Positions 12,401-21,341 of a stretch of 64,000 nucleotides of DNA are shown here, in pieces. The position numbers and the translations under genes are program-made. The first letter of the stretch is position 1, and each line of letters starts with the position of its first letter. A model generated the notes under the pieces. It ran no database searches. It was not told the origin of the DNA and was given only the letters and a program-made list of their open reading frames with translations. The DNA is from Cryptomeria japonica (taxonomy: Eukaryota > Streptophyta > Pinopsida > Cupressales > Cupressaceae), in contig NC_081414.1 in assembly GCF_030272615.1 (NCBI RefSeq), forward strand, positions 910,477,009-910,541,008. Direction: 5' to 3'.

Positions 12401-12540
12401 CAAAGCACATTCAGCTCAGGTACCACTTCATCCGGACTATTTTGGAGGAGGGTCAGTTACGGCTTGAGAAGATTCACACAAGTGAGAATCCTGCCGATAT
12501 GTTCACAAAGGCAGTTCCACAGGAGAAGCTGATTTCTCAT
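9494..12540 (+). pseudogene. Copia B pol: protease, integrase, RT, RNase H
   Basis: The domains follow in Copia order. Protease has VIDSGASFHAT (active Asp at about 9524). The pre-integrase HxxC-type region has WHHRLGHMSEKG near 9938. Integrase has HSDVWGPT, RSDNGGEY near 10312 and SERMNRT near 10421 (D, D, E). The RT has LDVKTAFLHGDLEEEIYM near 11346 and YVDE at 11607-11618, where YVDD is expected. RNase H has TEAEYVAATEA near 12243 and DSQSAIHLAKNSAFHSRTKH near 12349. A frameshift lies near 10060, in-frame stops lie at about 10409, 10812, 11062 and 11164, and a further shift lies near 12180. Loss of the second catalytic Asp in the RT means that, even without the stops, it would be inactive. 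Confidence 0.88.
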
Positions 12541-12642
12541 CAGTTTCTGTTGGTCTTCATGATTGATAATTGTGGAATTTATACCAGTCAAGTCCTAGTG
12601 TTTTATCTAGCGGATGTTGCATGTACAGTGGTGTCGTGTAGT

Positions 12643-12702
12643 ATCAGTCTCCAAGTGGGAGATTGTTCGGTGTGGAGCCTGATCAGTCTCCAAGTGGGAG
12701 AT
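12643..12702 (+). other. Copia B polypurine tract, duplicated
   Basis: CAAGTGGGAGAT directly precedes the 3' LTR (12691-12702), the expected place for the plus-strand primer. The same string with its flank (CAGTCTCCAAGTGGGAGATTGTT) also occurs about 43 bases earlier at 12645-12667, so this junction is tandemly duplicated. Confidence 0.75.
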
Positions 12703-13166
12703 TGTTGAAATATGGCGACTGATCAACAAAGTACTGTACACTCAGCATGTATCCTCGCCGGGGTCTGGGGCCAGGCTGGGCCCCGGGCAGGGGTTCGGGG
12801 GCGGCAGCCCCCGAAAAAAGCGGGGGTTCAGGGGCGGCAGCCCCCGAGAAATTTTTTTTTGCCATTTTTTGTTGATGAAAACCGACATTGTAATAAAACC
12901 CTAAAAAAGGCCGACTTTGTTTGTTGCCCTAAAAATGCATGTTATAAGCGGCTGGGATGCTTAAGGCATTGTAAGGTTGATGTACTATTTTTGCTGGATA
13001 ATAAGAAAGATTGGACGGCTGTGTATGGTGGACGTAACCCATTCTGGGTGAACCACGTTAAATCTCTGTGTTATCTGTGTCCTGTTTTATTTCTTTATCT
13101 TTTGTATTTAAATCTGCATATAATTGTTAGTTCATATTTGCTTCGGATCTGATTGAAACCCTAACA
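12703..13166 (+). repeat. Copia B 3' LTR
   Basis: This is the partner of 8212-8674 with the same ends. The GC-rich double repeat is at about 12790-12853. The right target site duplication GGGAC follows at 13167-13171. Confidence 0.93.
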
Positions 13167-13171
13167 GGGAC
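13167..13171. repeat. Target site duplication of Copia B, right (GGGAC)
   Basis: Identical to 8207-8211. Confidence 0.92.
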
Positions 13172-13655
13172 CAATGGAGTGAGCGAAGCTGCATGGCAAA
13201 TAGACCCCGGTGAAGTCACAAGCTCTGATTGGTGAAGATGGGCGGCCGCTGGTATGTCACCAAATCCCGCAGAAGAGTGCGAAGATCGTGGAACATAGGG
13301 AGTTGCGAGGAGGATGATTGGGAACCATGACATGTGTTAGGATGGCGCTACTCGACGCAGGACCCAGTCAGGCCATCCCCAACTTCTCTAGGGAGGAGGC
13401 CCTTGGCTGGTTCTGGTAGGTTGGTTTCCTATGTAGGCTGTTAATTTTTTGGGTGGGGATTCCCTGTTGTAAGGAATGTATCCTTAATGGTAGGCTTAGT
13501 TGGTGTGGTTTCTGTCTTGGGTTTCATTTTGTTATTATAGGGGCGAGACCCCATTTAGTCTTTAGATTGTGGAACATTGCAGAGCAGCTGAAAGCATGTA
13601 TGGTTTCCTTTCAAGCAATATAAAACTTAAACCTATTATCGATAAAAAAAAAAAT
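13172..13655 (+). other. LINE 3' UTR, second part, with poly-A tail
   Basis: Non-coding sequence continues the LINE UTR after Copia B and ends with GATA followed by a run of about eleven A near 13645-13655. The small open frames have no recognisable content. Confidence 0.65.
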
Positions 13656-13765
13656 TACCCTAATTCGCCTATTGACTAAACTAAGGTTTAATCAATATAC
13701 CTTTTCTTCTAATCAACCATTAATCAAATTAAAGATTTAATTAATTCCCCCTTTCTTCTATCTAA

Positions 13766-13970
13766 GCCATTTTAATTAAATTCAACATTTCATTAAATAT
13801 CCCCTTTTAGCCATTTTAATCAAATTCAATAGTTAATTAAATATCCCCTTCTAGCCATTTTAATTAAATTCAACAGTTAATTAAATATCCTCTTCTAGCC
13901 ATTTTAATCAAATTCAACATTTAATTAAAATCCCGTTTCCATTTTAATTAAATTTACATTTAATTAAAAA
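13766..13970 (+). repeat. Tandem repeat, about 44-base unit
   Basis: About four copies share the core AGCCATTTTAATCAAATTC followed by AGTTAATTAAATATCCCCTT. The copies differ at single positions and the last is shortened. Confidence 0.8.
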
Positions 13971-14159
13971 TCCCTATTTCCCCCACCCCACTTGCATTTT
14001 ATAACATATGCAAGTTGCATCTCCTTTTGGCTAAAATAAATCTTTTATTTTATTTAAAAAATCTTATTTTCCTCCACCCACTTGTATTTTCCTACAAATG
14101 CAAGTTGCACCACAATTTTAAATAAATAAATTATTTATTTGAAATCCTATTTATCCCCA

Positions 14160-14310
14160 CCCACTTAAAACCTTTAATGGCTTCCCTTAAAGTCTTCAAG
14201 CCATTAATGGCTTTCTTCTAGAGTCTTCTCAAACCTTTAATGGTTTCCCTTAAAGTCTTCTTAAGCCTTTAATGGTTTCCCTCAAAGTCTTCAAGCATTT
14301 AATGCTTTAT
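14160..14310 (+). repeat. Tandem repeat with CTTTAATGGTTTCCCTTAAA core
   Basis: Three to four imperfect copies of about 45-50 bases contain CCTTTAATGGTTTCCCTTAA then AGTCTTC. The function is unknown. It lies inside the LTR-like block. Confidence 0.7.
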
Positions 14311-15048
14311 CCCCCTTTTCTCATTTAAATAAATTAAGATTTATTTAAATAAAATCCAAAATTCACATTCACATTTAAATAGATTGATATTTATTTAAAT
14401 ATATATCCAAATGCAAGTTGCATTCATTTTAGTTGAAATAAATCTTTTTATTTTAATTAAAAATTCTTATTTCTCCCACTTGCATTCTCCTATATTTTCC
14501 ATTAGCTTCCTAAGCATTCTTCTAGAACCTCTCAAAACCCACTTAATTAGTCTAATTCTTCTATCATGGTCACATCCCTAAATTTTGGGGAAGTCACTTC
14601 TAATTTTGGAATAAAGTCTTCTAAATGAATTTAAAGTTTTATGTTTTCAACAAGCTAACTTTGTTGAGTTCCCCAAATGTGTAGGACTCTCACAAAAGTC
14701 TTGAAGGTTATCTAACTTCCAACAAGATAACCTCCAAGGTCTCCAAAGAGATTTTAATGGTCTTACAAAACTTTACATTTTCAACACATTGAGCTTTGCA
14801 CAAGATTTTTTTAATTGGACAATATCTTTATTCATTGGATAAAAGCTTTATTCCATGAATTTGCCCACATGAGATTAACCATTAAGTCTTATAAATCATT
14901 TAATGCCTCCTCCCTCTTCTCTCAAGCAATCTTATGGCGACATTTATCAACATGGGATCGGGTTGAAAATATCACATGGATTGATAACTTTCAATCTTGA
15001 CCCTCCTTAAGCCAATTCAATCTTGGCCATCCAATTATCCAATTCTTC

Positions 15049-15055
15049 TATAAAT
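15049..15055 (+). promoter_or_regulatory. TATA box candidate in LTR-like block
   Basis: TATAAAT followed by AGAGCCC and a CAATC-rich leader resembles the start of transcription in a plant LTR. No expression evidence is available. Confidence 0.35.
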
Positions 15056-15636
15056 AGAGCCCATTTCTCCTTCAATTCATATCTCAATCTTGTGCATCTA
15101 AATTATAGTCATTTTTTAGGTTAAGGAGCTCATCTTGTCATCTTCAAGCATTCAAGCCATCTTCAAGCATCCAAGCCATTTAGCATTAGCATTATCATTT
15201 TAGCTTCATTTTAGCATATCATCTAGTTAATTTCATATCATCTCATAGTATTTTATATTCATCTAGTTTAATTAACTCATCTAGTATCATCTAATCTTCA
15301 ATTTGGAATACATTTAACATCTTAATCATCTAGCCTTGCATCTTGCATCCTATCTTCATCCATCATCTCATCTTAGCTAGGATCTTAGTTGCATCCATTT
15401 TGATCTTAGCACATCACTAAAATCTCATTCTCTAGGTTATCATCTAAGAGATCAAGTGCTCTTCCAAGTGAGGGCCATCTTGAATCTTGAAGATCTTTAG
15501 AGATAGAGGACAATGAGGTGATTTTAGGAGTTTTAAATCCACTAACTTGTTTATGATTTCTAACTCTAATGAAATGCTTCATTGGTGTCTTTGAAGTGTT
15601 TTTCTTCTTGTAGGTTGAAGACCATATTTTTGGCAT

Positions 15637-16670
15637 ACAACTATATTAAAAGAGATGATTCCATTGGAAGTTTTATCCTAGATGTGATGAAGGGATATTT
15701 CTTGGTTATTCTAATGGAAGCAAAGCATATAGATGTTATAGAAAAAGATTGCAGAGAATTGTGGAGAGTGCAAATGTCAAGGTGGATAACTAGTGCAAAG
15801 GTCAAATCAGAACTTATGAGAGTGAATCGGAAGTGGAAATGGTTATAACTAAACCGGTAGCACCTGTATCAGAACAAAATGTTGAACCCATTACTCCAGC
15901 AGCATAAAAAATTCAACGGTAACTAAAGTTCAGAACAAAGAAACAGAAAGTCAAAAGAATCCTAGGTATGTGAGGTTGAATCATTTAGAAGATCAGATAA
16001 TTGGACAAGAAGAAGGTTGGCAGGTGATGAGGTATTCTTAATTTCTTTAATTGTACTAGCATTAGTAGATGAAGCTTGTAAAGATGAATGTTCGATGTAA
16101 GCTATGGAAGAGGAATTGGATCAGATGTTATTAGAACAACACATGGACTTGTATATTATTGGAACTAGGCTTGATTGGTTTGCAATAGATATTCTTAGAA
16201 GGAAGGAGTTGATTATGTTGAATCCTTGCTCCGGTAGCTTGGATTTTCAGATATTTCCAAGGATTTTCAGGTATGGTTTTTGGTTTATAATGATTTTATA
16301 GTATGAGCATGTTTAGATGCGGATTAGGATAGAGATATAGGTAACCGGATAGGCTCATCCGGTGAAGCTTTCTTTCTTGGAAAGAAACTTGTTTCATAGA
16401 TCAGCAAGAACGATCATGTACTTCTTTATCTACTATTAAAGTTGAGTATATTGTTGTTGCTACTAACTATACACAAGTTCTATGGATGAAGCAAATGTTG
16501 AAGGATATAAGGGTTGATTGCAATGAACTGGTAGTTATTCACTATGATAACTTTGTTGCTATTGACATATCAAAAATTATGGTATTTCATTCTAAGACAA
16601 AGCACATTTCTATCAAGTATAATTTTTTGAAGAAGAAGGTGGAAGCAAATGAAGTCATATTGGTTTGAGG
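15637..16670 (+). pseudogene. Copia A pol remnants: integrase tail, linker, RNase H
   Basis: Fragments appear in Copia order. YIKRDDSIG opens a stretch that matches the integrase C-terminal region. NPRYVRLNH near 15960 is the usual linker before RT, and a MEEELDQ string at 16104 marks the beginning of the RT. The RT core is missing (deletion between about 16260 and 16370). An RNase H end follows, with a degraded TEAEY-like string near 16440 and HSKTKHISIKYNFL near 16590. Frames change repeatedly. This continues the protein interrupted at 2410. Confidence 0.7.
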
Positions 16671-17203
16671 AATCATTTGAGTACTTTAGAGACTGATTGG
16701 GAGTTTCTGCCCCTCTGGTAGAGAATTGAGTGATGCTGATTGGCATCAGTTCAGTATGCAATATCAGAACTATCATTCATTCTGGATTGATGTGTTGGTT
16801 CTACTACTTAGGGGGAGTAGTTAGTTGTATGGTTCAGAGGATTTATGATTTTTATTTGATGTTTATGTCAGGTTTTTGACATTGATGTCAAAGGGGGAGA
16901 GATATATATGTGAAAAATGGAGCTTAATAGAGATACCAGTCTAAGGGGGAGATTATTGGTACAAGGAGATTGTTAATACAAGGAGGAGGAACATAATTTC
17001 ATATTGGTTGTATCCCATTGGGGGAGTTTGGTTCAGGTATATGGATGGTTAATTGGTACATAGATATTTGTTTTAGAACTTCATTGGCATATCATTTTGG
17101 GGATATTATTGGATGTGTTCCATTGGGGGAGACTTGTTTGCCATTTCTTGGCACTTGGATGTTTTTCACATCTAGTGTTTCCATCAATGACAAAGGGGGA
17201 GAT
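16671..17203 (+). other. Copia A 3' UTR and polypurine tract
   Basis: This non-coding stretch is rich in TTGGGGGAG-type strings and ends in AAAGGGGGAGAT (17192-17203) directly before the LTR start TGTTGGC. The tract AAAGGGGGAGAT is identical to that of Copia C at 60629-60640. Confidence 0.75.
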
Positions 17204-17996
17204 TGTTGGCAATTTGGAAGAATTGATTGTGTTGCATTGATTTTTGTCATTGATGTCAACACTAGTTGTTTTGTTGTCTACCGGGTTTTGGTAGAGTGGT
17301 TGGATTATCATGTTGATCTAGAGATTTGTCTTCAGTTTGGTCCAGCTGTTAGAATTGGTTTGGATTGGTTATTAAGGTGTCTCTGATGCGTATCACATTC
17401 AGTCAGTTCAGGATTTGATGATTTGGATGATATCATATGTTCTAGTAAGCCTTTTGGTTATTGATAAGGTTTTTACCGACAACGCTTTGTTGAATATATT
17501 TTGGTGAATCCAATTTTGGTGCGGCTTCTAGAAGGTTATCAGGATGTTGATGGTTATCATGTTCATGCTGTAGGTGTTCGTGGTGTTTTATTTGGCTTAT
17601 GGAGACCTATATTGGGTTTGGTGTTATTCTGCTAGATCATGGACCGGTTTATGTAACATTTTGGTTGATGCTCCCGATGTGTTACGAGTTGGATTTATTG
17701 TTTGGTTTATGTTGTTTCGGTCTTAGGTCGACTTGGTTTATCATTGGTTTTCGGTATTATGTAACAGATCTATTGTATTATCTTTTAGGTGTCCGACCTA
17801 ATTGTTTAGGTCTCAGGTTGGTATAAATATGATGTAAGATCTCTTCGTAGATCATGGTATGGTATGGGTTATGGGATTATTTGTGTGTGAATAAAGTTGT
17901 AATCATATGTAGAGGTTTTGGTCGATCATAGATGATTGAATTGGGTTTGTGTAAGAGGTTTAAGACCTCTAGAACTATACTCTGGCATAGGAGATG
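17204..17996 (+). repeat. Copia A 3' LTR, truncated
   Basis: It starts TGTTGGC after the polypurine tract and matches the 5' LTR up to GGCATAGGAGATG, then the similarity ends abruptly. The remainder should lie beyond the Athila-like insertion, outside the window. Confidence 0.8.
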
Positions 17997-19268
17997 ATGA
18001 GTTGAGACATTGTTATATTTCTATCCTCAGAACTCTTGAATTTTTTTCATATTTTGGTTTGCATAGTAGTAGTGATGTATTGGAAGTTGACTATATGTAT
18101 TCCATATGTTAAGCTTGAACTTATTAAATCATGTTTTATCTTTGCCAGTTTATTCCTGTAGCCATGTCATTTATTCCTGCAGCCATGTAATTTATTCCTA
18201 TTGCCATGCGGATTATTTAGGGCAAGATCATATGTCAAATTAATATATGTGTTGATTAAATAAAATGTGTATCTATGTTCTTGTATGTTATTTCTTTTGT
18301 AGTGTAGAGAATAAATGATGTTGTGGTGGATGTTCGCCTATTGTGCCTATTGAAGGGAAGGATGCTGAAGTGATGACTGAAGATCAAACTGTAGAAAAGC
18401 CGAGCAAGCGTAAGGGATGACATAAGAGAAGAAATCAAGCGATACTACCAATGTCTAACTTAAGTGGACATTGAAGTTGTAAATACCACCACAATATGTT
18501 ATGACTATGGTTCGGTCTAGATCCGCGTTTCCTGCAACATAACTCTAGCTATCTCCTTTCTCGGTCAATCATCCACCTCTTCTTTTCGGCATGATTTGTA
18601 TTGTCTATTGTAGATGATTTATTTTTAATAAGAATCTCTTCTTCTCAGAGGTTAGATAGAAAGGGAGAAGAATAGAGCAGAGGATTTTTCATAAGCATTC
18701 TTGAGTTTCTTTTCATATTGAACCATGTAATGATTTTCCAAGAATGATGAATAAAATTGTGTTATTTTGATCTTTTAAGAGTTGTTTTCGGGAAGCCTAG
18801 TATCACTATCCAAGGGGGCCCACTTGGTGAGTGTTCCCGTGCATTCGTTAAAATTAGTTTTCTTTCCTTAGCTGCAATAGACATTCTAGCATTGAATGTT
18901 CCTACAGCCACTGGAAACAGATCCACTGACTATTCCTGGAGCCAAGCCAGAACAGAGTATTTTTTGTTTATCAGCATTGAATTTATCCAGTATTGCTTTT
19001 ATGAGTTTATGCAGAAGTCTTCCTGTAGCCTTTCTATAGTTTCAATTCTTGATTATCTTTTCTGCATAATGTTAATTGTTGTAGTAATGCAGAATAGCTG
19101 TTGCAAGAACTTAGTGCATATATAGTGCAGACCCATTTCAAGTATTACGTCCTTGGGTTGACAATCAAATGAACAATAGCTATGAAAATAGTGACTTTAC
19201 CAAATGAATGTCCAAACTTCAGGTTGAGAGTTCAACTAGAGTTATTATTCTTATTGTTGGGTTGAACA
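17997..19268 (+). repeat. Putative Athila-like 5' LTR
   Basis: The block lies between the break in the Copia A LTR and a primer binding site and ends in GTTGAACA. No second copy is present in the window to confirm it; the partner would be beyond 64000. A 21-base unit (TTTATTCCTGNAGCCATGTNA) occurs three times in tandem at 18148-18210. An open frame at 18757-19125 has no recognisable content and is probably chance. The exact start could be 17995 or 17998. Confidence 0.5.
18148..18210 (+). repeat. Three tandem copies of a 21-base unit
   Basis: Units start at 18148, 18169 and 18190 and share TTTATTCCT and GCCATG. They lie inside the presumed Athila-like LTR. Confidence 0.8.
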
Positions 19269-19272
19269 TTTT

Positions 19273-19290
19273 TGGCGTCGTTGCCGGGGA
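19273..19290 (+). other. Athila-like primer binding site
   Basis: TGGCGTCGTTGCCGGGGA closely resembles the site TGGCGCCGTTGCCGGGGA found in many Athila and related Gypsy elements, complementary to tRNA-Asp. One C-to-T change is visible. Confidence 0.85.
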
Positions 19291-19390
19291 TGGTGTCAAA
19301 CTAAGAACCTGTTATGGTTATTGTCTTTTCTGTTTTCAGTTAATTATTTTTTTGGCATACCCGATTGTTCAAAAAATCTCATGAACATGC

Positions 19391-20124
19391 ATGCATAGGC
19401 GAAGAAGAGATGTTCTAGGTAGATTTCTGCCTTGTCATCCTAATCATGTAGAAAATAATTCCTCATATTTAAATCCTTTTGCTGAACTTTATCAAACCCC
19501 AAAGAATTTGAACCACCTTGAATCTGAATTCCCAGAAGGTAGTCTTCAGTTCATCTTTGGACCTCAAGAAGAAGAATTTCATATAGTAACAACCCCCACA
19601 AGTCCAATGCAAGGAAACCCACCTCCTGGTGGAAATAACCCACCACCACTACCAGACCCAACGTTTGAGTTCCCCATATCTGATCAGCACGATAATGCCA
19701 ATCTCAAGAACATTCCAGCTTCTTCCCTCCCTAAATTCTATGGATTGGTGACAGAGGATCCAAACACATTTCTGTTTGAGTTTGATGTTCGCTGTAGGAG
19801 TTTTGACTATACTACAGATGCCCATAGACTCAAAATATTCCCTGCTACCTTGAAGGAATCATCCTTAAGATGGTTTATGAGCTTGGGTAGTAGCTCAATC
19901 AATACATGGGATGAGATAAAATGATTGTTTCTTGCAAAATATAAAGATTATTGTAGAGGCACTGATCGTCATGGTGATGATATCTTTAGAATGACACAGA
20001 AAGAAGATGTGAGTCTTGAGGATTATTTGGAGAGGTTTCTCTTTAGTGTCAAGAAGTCCAAACATAGTACTCTAAATGAAGATTCCCTGAAGTCGATATT
20101 TTTAAGGGGAATCAGTGATGGGTG
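19391..20124 (+). pseudogene. Athila-like gag, N-terminal half
   Basis: The ATG at 19391 opens 177 codons: a basic start, a proline-rich part, then the retrotrans_gag fold (FEFDVRCRSFDYTTDAHRLK and LRWFMSLGSSSINTWDEIK). A stop at 19922 interrupts it, and the same frame continues with FLAKYKDYCRG and DVSLEDYLERF to 20124. The protein then runs into the LTR of the inserted tandem array. Its continuation is at 49800 onward, where CIDSLDLMGGGDITQSIW follows naturally. Confidence 0.82.
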
Positions 20125-21327
20125 TGTGTGTGTGTGAAAAGTGGACCTGTATTTGTATTTGAAATACACAACACTTCAATTAAGTCATTAGATGCATGGT
20201 TAGTAAATCAATAATCAATGAATAATAAACCATTACAAAGTGACCCATTGCCTTCTAGTAGATGCAAGTTTAGATTGCTCTTAGATTGCTAAGCTATCCA
20301 GTGACTAGACAACACCTAAATGAAGGATTTTTAAATCTATATGAGCATGAATATGAGCTAAATGAATGCAAGATTTATCTAGATAAATGAATGATTTGCA
20401 AGATTTAATCTAACATGATTTAAGCAATATATGAATATTTAAGCTAAATGATTTAAGCAATATATGAATATTTAAGCTAAATGATTTAAGCAATATATGA
20501 ATATTTAAGCTAAATGATTTAAGCAATATGAAGTAACTAATATGCAATATCTCAATGAACCTAGAGGAAAAACAACATAATAACAATATATTCTCCAGGA
20601 TCTTTGAATGAGAGATGAGAGCCTGAATTTATAGAAAATTCAGAAAGAAACCAAAGGCCGAGATCAAATGATGATGAGCGGTCAAGATTTTCCAAGAGGA
20701 AGCACAATCTAGGTGAATTGATGTGATTGAATGCTTTTCTCAGTTTTAAAGAAAATTGAACTAAAATTAAGATAAAATCAAGAAAAAACTATTTATTCAA
20801 TTTTGAGATTTAATTGTTTTAATTGCTTTCTTTGAGATTATCTATCAATTTTTAATTTGTTTTTCAAGATTATCTCCAATTGATTTCTTTTCTCAAATTT
20901 TAATTCTTTTTTGTCAATTAATTCCTTTTTTGATTTATTTCTTTTTTTGAAGATTTGTGCTCATAATTTCCAATTCCTCTTTCTTGATTTGTTTGCTTTT
21001 TTGAAGATTTATGGCAATTTTTATTTATTTTTCAAATTAATTCCTCTTTTTGATGATTTAATGGCAAATTGATTTATTTAATTAAATATGCTAGGATATT
21101 TAATTAAAATAAATAAGATAATTGTTTAAAATGATTTACTTGGAATGATTTAATTAATTAAATAAATATTTAATTAATATTGAGTGATTAATTTTGCCAT
21201 GTGACATTTGATGATTAAAGAATTAATTGTGTGCTCAAGATTTATTCAATTTCCTTTGGTTAGGACCTTGGTGACATTTTCTAGATTAGGGACCCATGGT
21301 TTAGATGACCATTTTTAGGGTATTACA
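20125..21327 (-). repeat. Tat-type array LTR1 (downstream LTR on the minus strand)
   Basis: It begins with (TG)6 AAAAG and ends TATTACA on the plus strand and matches LTR2, LTR3 and LTR4. A 33-base tandem repeat at 20416-20530 is expanded here compared with the other copies. Confidence 0.9.
20416..20530 (+). repeat. 33-base tandem repeat inside LTR1
   Basis: The unit TGATTTAAGCAATATATGAA plus TATTTAAGCTAAA occurs more than three times. LTR3 has about two units, and LTR2 and LTR4 have about one, so copy number varies among LTRs of one family. Confidence 0.85.
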
Positions 21328-21341
21328 TTTGCCCCTCTTTG
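21328..21341 (-). other. Polypurine tract for LTR1
   Basis: The minus strand reads CAAAGAGGGGCAAA directly before TGTAATACCC. The same string precedes LTR2 at 39709-39722. Confidence 0.8.

Larger units (their letters stand above)
8212..13166 (+). mobile_element. Copia B: full-length Tork-like Copia retrotransposon
   Basis: It has two LTRs of about 463 bases, each beginning TGTTGAAATATG and ending CCCTAACA. It also has a primer binding site, gag, protease, integrase, RT and RNase H in Copia order, a polypurine tract, and exact GGGAC duplications on both flanks. The LTRs differ at many C/T and G/A positions, mostly CpG-type transitions, as expected for methylated old copies. It sits in the LINE 3' UTR and is therefore younger than the LINE. 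The pol frame has stops and frameshifts, so it is not autonomous now. Confidence 0.93.
2412..13655 (+). mobile_element. L1-type LINE, 5'-truncated, interrupted by Copia B
   Basis: A non-LTR retrotransposon begins abruptly in the distal part of ORF1 and carries a complete but decayed ORF2 (endonuclease, RT, zinc-binding, RNase H). It has a long 3' UTR that resumes after Copia B (13172 on) and ends in an A-run near 13646-13655. A truncated 5' end and a poly-A tail are typical of target-primed reverse transcription. I could not find a convincing target site duplication, because the sequence after the tail belongs to another LTR-like block. Confidence 0.8.
13656..15636 (+). repeat. LTR-like block between the LINE tail and Copia A remainder
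   Basis: This AT-rich stretch of almost 2 kb has no coding potential. It contains two tandem arrays (13766-13970 and 14160-14310) and a TATAAAT at 15049-15055 followed by a CAATC-rich leader, which is how an LTR U3/R region looks. It could be a solo LTR inserted in Copia A or in the LINE tail. I see no matching second LTR and no clean target duplication, so its identity and ends are uncertain. The Copia A reading resumes after about 15637. Confidence 0.4.
1..17996 (+). mobile_element. Copia A: old LTR retrotransposon, split by later insertions
   Basis: The left LTR (1-944, 5' end outside the window) and a truncated right LTR (17204-17996) share long blocks, for example position 1 onward with about 17432 onward. 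Between them are a primer binding site, a gag with several CCHC knuckles, a short integrase remnant (2357-2410), an integrase/RT linker and an RNase H tail (15637-16670), and a polypurine tract. The LINE with Copia B inside it, plus an LTR-like block, occupies 2412-15636. The right LTR stops matching at 17996, where an Athila-like element appears to begin. Coding parts carry many stops, so this is a dead copy. Family order GAG-PR-INT-RT-RH is inferred from the remaining pieces. Confidence 0.8.

Noticed and set aside
18757-19125. Open frame of 122 codons before the Athila-like primer site
   Set aside because: It lies in the presumed LTR, has no recognisable motif, and its start and end have no context of a gene.
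20416-20530. CRISPR-like array
   Set aside because: Direct adjacent copies without unique spacers, inside a plant LTR.
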